Positions 56,040-64,000 of a DNA stretch of 64,000 bases are shown one piece after another. The translations under genes were made by a program, and so were the position numbers. The DNA lies in the NCBI RefSeq assembly GCF_949987515.2, contig NC_082684.1, positions 44,730,006-44,794,005 on the forward strand. Direction: 5' to 3'. Source of the DNA: Delphinus delphis. Lineage: Eukaryota > Chordata > Mammalia > Artiodactyla > Delphinidae. The notes below the pieces were generated by a model that did no database searches, was not told the DNA's origin, and saw only the letters and a list, made by a program, of their open reading frames with translations. How positions within the stretch are numbered: the stretch's first letter is position 1; the number at the start of each line of letters is the position of its first letter.

Positions 56040-56715
56040 CAAGATTGAACTGAGCACATGACCACCCCAAAATAGAGTGCATATCCCGTGCTCCTTTGCA
56101 GCTAGGGATGGCCGTGAGACTAAGTCTGAATCGATTAGATGTCAGCAGAAGAGATGCATGCAACTTCCAGTCAGTTCTGTAGTAAAGTAGCTGTTTGTTC
56201 TCAAGCTTCTTTTATCCCACTGGACGGGAGGCAGCAACAACTGCTGTAGATACCTTGGGCCCAAGAGATGCAAGTCACATATTGAGAACATAGAGCTGAC
56301 TAGCCGTCCTGGGTCAGTCATGGTTTTGTGTAGTCGACCTGCCCAGCTATTTCAGAGTGCCTGTTCAGCTTTGGATGTGGAAGAGAAACCAAACTTTGCC
56401 TTTTCTAACCCACTGAAGCCACCATGATTTTTTTTTTTTTTTTTTTTTTTTTGCGTTATGCGGGCCTCTCACTGTTACGGCCTCTCCCGTTGCGGAGCAC
56501 AGGCTCTGGACGCACAGCCTCAGCGGCCATGGCTCACGGGCCCAGCCGCTCCGCGGCATGTGGGATATTCCCGTACCAGGGCACGAACCCGTGTCCCCTG
56601 CATCGGCAGGCGGGCTCTCAACCACTGCGCCACCAGGGAAGCCCAACCACCATGATTTTGAGTCTCTTTTTTTACGGCAGCTTCAGCTTCTGTGACCTGA
56701 TTAATAACTTCATAA
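56040..56715 (+). mobile_element. Ancient LTR-like repeat split by a SINE
   Basis: 'gcacatgaccacccc', 'gctcctttgcagctagggat', 'ggccgtgagactaagtctga' and 'gatgcatgcaacttccagtc' precede the SINE, and 'gagtctctttttttacggca' with 'cctgattaataac' follow it. The order fits an old mammal-wide element ending 'ctgaacctaatcctaactaata'. Related to the piece at 45.27 kb. The class is uncertain. Confidence 0.5.
56433..56645 (-). mobile_element. CHR-type SINE (young)
   Basis: A T run, 'gcgttatgcgggcctctcac' and the end 'gccaccagggaagccc' identify it. Flanks 'gccaccatgatttt' and 'accaccatgatttt' are the target duplication. Confidence 0.95.
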
Positions 56716-56719
56716 ATTA

Positions 56720-58025
56720 GGAACTGAGGCCCAGAAAAATTATGATTTACAGTGAAAATACCACCTATAAATGCAAAAACAAATCTGTGGAAATTATTTT
56801 TTAAAATTTAAAAAACATGTACTCAATTTTATAATGAAAACATTTTTTAAAGATTCCAGACCAAGAGTGGTAGAACACTTTGGCTTTCCTGACTAAGCTA
56901 TTTGGCTTTGTGGTTTCATCTTAATTACCCTTGAAGGAGAAATCCATGCTTGGTTATCACACAGTGGCTCCTTGGATGAATGAATAAATGAGTGAGAGGA
57001 TAAAGCAAACTCTGTTTTTACTAAACCAACAGGTATTTTATATTCGCTTGGCCCTTGCCTATTTTAAAGAATGTAACCTTAAGGTACATCTTAGTTTGAC
57101 TTCTTGGTCAATTTACCACAAGGAAATGCAGTGGCAGCCAATAAAGGTTTCAAATAGGCATACCTTTTATAGTTTTAAGAGTTTTTAATTATAGTTGATT
57201 TGTGGGAGGCGGTTGTAGATCTGTGTGTTTGCTGCAGGTTAGGACCACAGCTCAGCACTACTTTTTCCTGTTTGTTTTACGGCTGTGCCTTAATAGTCAG
57301 TAAACCAAAGTCATAAAGACAATTGAAGGTGTCAGGGCATGATATTATCTACATGAGCATGGCTTATTGGTGCCAGAGTTCAGTCATTTTTGAATTCAAG
57401 GTAGTCTTTGGCTGGTACCAACTTCTAAACAGATTTTTCTAGAATCGTATTTCGACTAACATAAGTGAAATTGTCTCCTGCTATACAAAGATAAAGACTC
57501 GCGCCCAGTGGCCCAGTCATATTTATTAAGTTAATTTAAATATTAATTATTAATTAATTAATCAAACCATTAGGTTATAAAAATAGAAATTTTGACTATA
57601 TGAGCCAGTTACGGAAACAAGAAAATAACAAAGCACCGGTCACCCCAGATTGTCTTCAAGCACAGGTAACCCATTGTAGGGTTGTCCCCTGAGGCAAAGT
57701 CTGAAAGAGTTGCATGCATAGGGATGTGAACAATATGTAGACTTGTTTTATCTTTCTGTTTGTTAAAAATTGTCCATCACTGACACAATGGACAAGGTAT
57801 CATCTACCTTAGGGTGTGTTTATAATATTGACAGTAACTCCATAAATTCAACATAAAGTTGTCTAAAACTGTTAAAAATGAAAGAAATTTAATGTAAGCA
57901 AAATTATTTAAAATGTTTTAAGTTCATGATAAAAATTCTATAAACAATTCACATCTCTAGTTTGTTTTAGTTTTTGTTGCGTTAATAAATCATATTCCCA
58001 AATCCATCCAAGTCTCTTTCTGCTT
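56720..58025. other. Unassigned AT-rich sequence
   Basis: No feature was assigned apart from an (ATTA)n patch near 57540-57565. Confidence 0.4.
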
Positions 58026-58029
58026 ACAC

Positions 58030-58165
58030 TGGCCTTCTCGATCTTGGTTGCCTATTAAAATCACTTGGAGAGCTTAAAAAAATCCCGAAGCCCGGGCCAA
58101 AACCAAGAAATGATATCAGGCTCTCTTGGGGTGGGACCTCAGTACTTTCACCTTCATTTAGATGT
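58030..58165 (+). mobile_element. MER5-like fragment
   Basis: 'cttggttgcctattaaaatc', 'acttggagagcttaaaaaaa', 'tcccgaagcccgggcc' and 'cttggggtgggacctcagta' match a MER5-class element. Confidence 0.75.
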
Positions 58166-58169
58166 AGGG

Positions 58170-58995
58170 AGAGGTTTGGCTGGGTCAACAGGTGTAATCT
58201 ATTAACCCACTAGACAGATGTTCATTCAAGATAAAGGGACACCAGATGTTCACTGGGCATTCCATTCCAAGAGACATTATTTTCCATCTGAAACACATTT
58301 GCCTTCATCAGTTATTTCATGTCTCTTTTACCGAAGTCACCAAGAGGATTTAGTGCTTTCAAAATAGAGGGGCCTTCTATCTAGAGGCTCTTCTGAAAAG
58401 TTACACCTGAGAGAAATGAATAGTTCCTTGTCCTCTGCATAGAATTCCCATTTAGCCCATTGAACTACAGAAAGGTTTTTAAATAACCAGGTGATGTCTT
58501 GGGCAGGTGCCTTGTAGTCAGCATTCCTCCTCCCAAATGACCAGCCTGGTCCAGCCAGTTCTCCCATTTCCCCTCTGGCTCAGAGGCTTCATTCCTAATC
58601 TGTCAGCACAGGAAATTGCTGGCAGGTATCTTCTTTCATGCACGAGGCAGGGAAAACAAAGAGGTTATACTGCTCAGTGCTTTGACTGTGTTCAGCTGAG
58701 ACCGGAAAAATGTCCCCAGAACAAAGCCGTTCCGTTTCTGATGAACCAGGCCACCACACATAAAAGACCAAAGACAGCATCCAATTCTCAGAATGCTTCT
58801 GGGCAAAAATGAAAATGAGCAACGTTTTAAATAAAATTAGTAAAAAGCACATGTAACGTAGCCACTAAATATAAAATCATTCAAATTTCTGTTCACAGAC
58901 TTCAGTTAGTTTTCTCAATCATTTGGCAACCTGCATTTCAAAACATAGTTCTTCTGGACATACCTGTTCTAAATCAATTGTTTAAAACTGAACAT
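58170..58995. other. Unassigned sequence
   Basis: No feature was recognised. A 101-codon plus-strand frame near 58507-58812 has no known domain. Confidence 0.4.
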
Positions 58996-59012
58996 TTAAA
59001 GTTGGATGTTTA

Positions 59013-59297
59013 TAGAAAACAAACTTACGGTTGCCAAAGCGGAAGGGGGGTGGGGGAGGGATAAATTAAGAGTCTGGGATTAACAGATGCAAACTACTAT
59101 ATATAAAATAGATAAACAACAAGGTCCTACTGCATAGCACAGGGAATTATATTCAGTATCCTGTAATAAACCATAATGGAGAAGAATATAAAACAGAGTA
59201 TATATATATATTGAAATATATAGTGAATCACTTCACTGTACATCAGAAACTAACACAACATTGTAAATCAACTATACTTCAATAAAAATTTTTTTTT
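59013..59297 (+). mobile_element. 5'-truncated L1 3' end
   Basis: 'gggattaacagatgcaaact', 'aacaacaaggtcctactgca' and 'aaatcaactatacttcaata' match the same L1 subfamily as at 41.0 kb. The 15-bp target duplication 'aaagttggatgttta' is perfect at 58998-59012 and 59298-59312. The tail is short and mixed with T. Confidence 0.96.
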
Positions 59298-59319
59298 AAA
59301 GTTGGATGTTTAGAATCAT

Positions 59320-60115
59320 TAAATTAGCATGAACTGAAGTGTAGTGAAGAGTAAAGAAAGATGAGAATTTGGCTAGTCAAGGTCCCCTTGAATTCAATAG
59401 ATCTTTGTTGACAACCTAATATGTACAAAGCAGGTACGTGGAATGAAATGGGTTCTCCTCCAGCTGCAGCATTTCCCAGTCGTGCTCAGAGGGCTAATCT
59501 CCAGCTGACGATGAGCCTCTTAGTTTCATGGTTTTGTTTTCTTGGCTTATCCAATAACTTCACTTATCTGAAACCAATATTGGTATAGATATTCTTCAGA
59601 GACTCCAAGGAATATCTGTTCTTTTAACGAGTCTGTATATTGCTCAAATGGTTATGTGTGGAATACTTCCAGACTTTTCCTCAGGGGGCAATCCAATTTT
59701 TTTTTTTCATCTCTCTGGCTTGGTTTATTTAAAGAAGTTAACTTTGCCATGATTCTTGGTTCTTATTTTTTTTTTCTCCAGCTTCAAATATACAAAGACT
59801 CCCTGGCATTACAGCTATTTCAAAGAAGGCAGATTTTAAATTTGTGAAATTTCCAAAGGAACATAATTTTCAAATATTTACTTTAAATATACAGCTAGTT
59901 TTCTATCATACACTTCTTACCCCAGTCTTCACGAAAAATATATCTGAGCAAAATAAAACATTTCTTCGTGTCTTTCATTTCAGAGAAGAGCTTTTAGTAC
60001 AGTCCAGGGGAGTTTATTGCATATTGTGGGAGATCCTAAGTTTAAAATACGATTCCTTTGTAACTAGGTATTTATAATATTATTGGAAATATATAAAATA
60101 TAATGTAAAATATAA
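59320..60115. other. Unassigned AT-rich sequence
   Basis: No repeat or exon was recognised. Confidence 0.4.
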
Positions 60116-60118
60116 ATC

Positions 60119-60235
60119 ACTATATATATACATATATAGTGTATATATATACACACTGTGTATATACATATATACATATATATGTGTATATATATATATA
60201 GTGTGTATATATATATAGTGTATATATGTATAGTG

Positions 60236-60266
<31 letters not shown>

Positions 60267-60267
60267 G
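60119..60267. repeat. (TA)n/(GTATA) compound microsatellite
   Basis: About 150 bases of TA with interspersed GTGTA, CACAC and TACATA units. Many parts are self-complementary, so the tract could form cruciforms. Confidence 0.95.
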
Positions 60268-60542
60268 TTTAAAGGGTTGAGATAGCAACAAAAAGTAGTT
60301 TTAACAGGCTTTCTAGAAGAGAGCCAGAGAGAGAATGGAGAAGAGGAAATATAGAAAACTTTTATTGAGTTTGGGATGGCTGTCCTCACACATGGAAGAA
60401 CCCACTGCAGAAGTCTTATCTAACTCATCTGCTTTGCAAGGGAAGGCTCTTGATAATAATGATAAAGTTAATAATAACAGTAATAGCTAATATCTATTGA
60501 GTGTGCTCTACAAATTCTGATATACAACAATTATTCATTCAC

Positions 60543-60566
60543 TGTTCACATAAATGTTCACATAAA
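60543..60566. repeat. 12-bp tandem duplication
   Basis: 'tgttcacataaa' occurs twice in direct succession. Confidence 0.9.
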
Positions 60567-60569
60567 AAT

Positions 60570-61070
60570 TTTATTAAGCATCTACCATGGTGCTAGGGAA
60601 GGAAGAAGGAGGGTAAGAGAGAGCTATGCAAACAAACAAATTAAAAAAAATATAATAGAGGAAGGCACTGGGTGTGGCCATGCATTTCCTCTTAACTGGC
60701 AACACATTCTTGCATTTTTAGGCAAAGATAGAACACAGTGGTGGGACTTTTCAGTGATAACTGAGAACTTGAAATATGGTGGGATGGAGCCTTCATCGCT
60801 GTGGTATTAACTTTGCTCAAAAGATGGCAGCAAAGTTCAGCTAATTCTTCAGAAGCCACTTAAACGCTAGGGGAGGAGGGAATGGCTGTTCACATCCTTT
60901 AAAGGTTAATGGGTTAAAAAAAAAAGGTTAAGGGGTAAGTTGAAGAAAGACTGTCTTGGTGGTTTTACAAATGGACTTTATTTTCTGATCAGTTATCACA
61001 ATATTTATTAACTATTAAAAATATCACAAGTTTAATGTAAGCCAAGTCACAATATTAAAATTACATTTAT
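60570..61070. other. Unassigned sequence
   Basis: No feature was recognised. 'aaaggttaatgggttaaaaa' with 'aaaaaggttaaggggtaag' near 60900-60940 is a small imperfect duplication. Confidence 0.4.
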
Positions 61071-61074
61071 TCAT

Positions 61075-62400
61075 TCATTTGTTAATTTACAAATGTGAAG
61101 AGCCATTAGTTCCCCAAACGTTTGAGTATCTGCTGGGAGCTAGCACTGTACTGAGGGCTGATGATACTTGACAGAAAAACAGACACAATCCCAGCTCTCA
61201 TTGGACATAGGGCCCAGTGCAGGACAGACATTAAAAAGGTAAGCACTGAAATGAATTTATAGTTACCCATATAATGTAAGCCAATTTAGAGCAGGGAGTT
61301 TTGTCTGTTTAGTTCCCCAACGGATCTCAAGAGCCTAGAACTGTGCTTGGCACAAAGCAGATGCTCAGGAAAGGATGGTTGACAGAATGAAGGAGTATGA
61401 TTACAAGTCTGAGCTCTGTGTATCCAGGGCGTCACTCTCTGCACGTTGAACAAAGGAACAGAGCCTGGGGTTGAGGAAATGATGCTTGGGCAAGGCCTGG
61501 AGGATAAGCAGGAGGACGCAAGGTGGTTGTATGTATGTATGTGCACTGAGAGTGGGACAGAGAAGACCATGCGTGAAGGCCCTGTGACAGTAGCTGGGGA
61601 GGAGGGGGCCAAGGCAGTCAGCTTGGCGGCAGCATAGCGAGGGAAGGGTGGTGCAGGGAAGCACCATAGAAGCAGATGAGTGATGTGCAGAGCCTTTGGT
61701 GTAAAGAGGAGTAAGAGAGGAAAAAGAGTGGATTTGAGGAGAAATGCAGGCTATTTATTGCAAGTCCAGATGAGCGACGATGGTAACGTAGGTCGGGGAG
61801 ATGCAGGTGGAGTGGGGGGAAGTTGTCACTGTCACCAGATACTCAGCCGGCAAAACCAGCAGACTTGGTCATGCATAGGCTCCAGAGGGGAAGGGAGAGA
61901 GGAGTTCCCGGGACTTTGCAATGGGATGTGTGGTAGATAGGAAATCAATCCTGCAGGAAAACCAGTTTGGGGGAAGAGGGAAGATCTTGAGTTCTGTCTG
62001 GGGTGTGTTGAGAATTTGAGAAATCCTAGTAGACACAGTAAATCCCTAGTTGGATTTAAGGGTCGAAGCTCAGAAAGGATTGGGGTAAAAATGGTTTGGG
62101 AGTTAATGGCATGTAGGTGACATCTGAAGGAGAGGGCAAGGTTGAACCCAGTTCGGTAGTGAGTATAGCAGAGGAAAGAGGGGCCTAAGACTCACCTGGA
62201 GGAACTCCCATGTTTAGCGGCCAGGTGGAGAATGATGGGCCTGCAAACAAGGCAGAAGGAGTGGCCCGGGAAGAAAGGAGGAAACCCAGAGAAGACAGTG
62301 TGAGCACAGGGGAGAGAGCTCTCCAGGAGCAGGAAGACCTTTCCCCGAGTCCTGAGAAAGGCAGGCCAGCGTCTCCATCCTCCACCACTGTCCTTCCCTT
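61075..62400 (-). mobile_element. L2-like tract, possibly more than one copy
   Basis: 'gtatctgctgggagctagca', 'cagacacaatcccagctctc', 'gcctggaggataagcaggag', 'gcaggtggagtggggggaag' and 'ggaactcccatgtttagcgg' resemble an antisense L2 over much of its length. A plus-strand L2 3'-like piece ('gtgcttggcacaaagcagat', near 61343) lies within. Boundaries are uncertain and no coding frame survives. Confidence 0.5.
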
Positions 62401-62409
62401 CAGTAGGTT

Positions 62410-64000
62410 CATTCATTCATTCATCCATGCAACAGGGGCCCCTACCAGGCCCAACACAAATATCCTTGGCTCCAGGTAGAACCAGGCCCTGGGAAGCTAA
62501 AAATTTTAGAGCCATAGGTAAAGGCAAACAGGAGTAAGTAATAATGGCATGGACAGCAACTCCTGTTAATTAGTGAAAGAAATTAATGGGGGAATTTATT
62601 TACAGATTCAAAAGGAAAGCCCCCTGGACTACGGGTCAGGAATCCTGAGAGCCAATCCAAGTTCCCCCACTGGCTGCCATACCAGCTTGGGGATCTCTCC
62701 CTAGGCTTGATTTCAGTGTTATCATCATTAAATTTCAGGGCAGAGGATTGCTGGGGAGTGAGCAGGTAGGTGGGGAAAGAGAGGAGAGAAAGGGAAAAAT
62801 AATACTCACTTTGCGTACTTCATGGGGTTCTTAGAGAAGATCTTATGAAATCAAATGTCTAACTGTGCTTTTGAAAGCATATAGCATCAGATATGTTTCT
62901 ATATGGCTGAAGGAATTTTTTTATTAGTCTTATAAAAATAGAAATATATAATTTCTAAATCTGGAGTGTTGCCAGGTATTTATTCCTAAAAAGCTGTGTG
63001 ACTGCCTTTTATCCCTTTCTAGCCTGCTGTGAGCACCATATCTTTTTCCAGCTAAAAATAAAACACAAAACAAAAAAGAGAAAACATCTAAAACCTATCA
63101 CTGATGCAAGGAAAAAGATAAAGAATTTTAACAAAATAGATTCAGGACCACCCAAGTTAATGGATTTCAGGCCAAACAGTGAAAACAAAAGGATTACCAC
63201 TAGAACCTCAAATCAATTTTAAAAGCTGAGGAGAAGTGAGAGGCCTCATCCAACATTACTAGAAAACCCTACCTATCTGTGAGGGCTATTTTGACCTTTC
63301 TTTCCGAGGGCTACCTGGTGCCTGGCCTTTTAATCTGCTGTCTTCTGAGTGATGGCTGCGGTGCCAGTCCTGACGAGGCAAAGCCCTTTCTTATTTGCAG
63401 CAAATTATCTCTAGAGCAGCACCACATTAGCTGATATAATCACTGCCCTGGAATAAGAAGCAGGTGGTTCCAGCACCTTCTGTCATACACCCCTGTGTTT
63501 GAACTGCTCTGAAAGGACTCAAGCTTTCCTTTTCTAAATATAATCTTGACTTGAGAGGTTAGATATGTCATTCATTTCCTTAAACCCTGCTTTAAAAATA
63601 CCTCGAATTTAGAGACTGATGAACCACATTGCAAATAAGTCTTCGGCTTCGGGGCTCTTAGATTGAGAGGTCCCTGCTCAGGCCCATACCTTGTTTTATT
63701 TGAGTAATTTGGTGTTCTTTTTCTTAAAGGGTCAGCTCCCCCAGACCTGCTTTGCCTCTGCTCTGAAGCAGCAAGAAGATGCCTAGACTTGCGAACTACC
63801 CAGACAGTAATCGGGTTGGAGATAATGGCTTCAATCCACTTTCCATGGCCCATTTCACTCCAGATTTTTAAGGTATATTTATGTAACCGGGATTCTCCAG
63901 CTCTCTAGGATTCTGGGATCATTCTTTCTTTTAATTAAGAAAAATGAATTGAACCCTCCTTTCATATAAATGTAGGGAATCCAGCATGCTTTCCCCATTT
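62410..64000. other. Unassigned sequence to window end
   Basis: No repeat, RNA or exon was recognised, apart from a short (CATT)n at about 62410-62425. Short frames near 63.0-63.2 kb (+) and 63.57-63.85 kb (-) have no known motifs. Confidence 0.4.

Overview
The window is vertebrate nuclear DNA, and the repeats point to a cetacean, probably a toothed whale. About twenty copies of a tRNA-Glu-derived SINE of the CHR type are scattered through it. Fifteen are near-identical copies of a roughly 200-bp form, three are a longer form of about 310-350 bp, and two are a short form. They sit among mammal-wide repeats (MIR, L2, MLT1 and MLT2 LTRs, MER5-like elements, Tigger1) and L1 3' ends of the kind found in cetartiodactyls. 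That high density of one young CHR subfamily is the basis for the call; the species cannot be fixed from the sequence. Base composition is AT-rich with local CpG-bearing islands.

No intact protein-coding gene could be supported. The longest open frames either lie inside SINEs, where many near-identical copies give the same peptides, or are isolated, unspliced, unrecognised frames in non-coding-looking DNA. The only gene-derived sequences recognised are an RPL23 processed pseudogene (24.5-24.9 kb, minus strand) and the decayed transposase of a Tigger1 element (40.8-42.25 kb). The region reads as intergenic or deep intronic DNA.

Layout: 0-6 kb has MIR copies, a MER5-like element, two young SINEs and an MLT2 LTR. 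7.4-7.8 kb is a CpG-bearing non-repetitive patch with a 93-bp open segment bounded by splice-like sites. 10-14 kb holds an LTR-like block, a hAT-like element split by a SINE, and an exact 66-bp duplication. 17-19 kb holds a Tigger-type MITE split by a SINE, and a SINE beside an L1. 22-24 kb has an inverted SINE pair. 24.4-25.3 kb has the RPL23 pseudogene next to an L1. 28-31 kb has MLT1 LTRs, a 24-bp VNTR and an L1 inserted into a MIR. 33-38 kb is sparse, with an MLT1 LTR and two SINEs. 39-44 kb is a nest: L1 fragment, MLT2 LTR, Tigger1 split by a solo LTR and by an L1 tail, then another L1 split by a long SINE. 48.5-52 kb has an L2 split by a SINE, a SINE with an AT-expanded tail, and a tandemly duplicated SINE. 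53-64 kb has microsatellites, an LTR-like repeat split by a SINE, an L1 tail with clean duplications, and an L2-like tract.

Most of the interest is in rearrangement history and in several candidate conserved non-coding elements and CTCF-like motifs that alignment could test. No new biological system was found. Family names are from memory of consensus sequences and were not checked against a repeat library.
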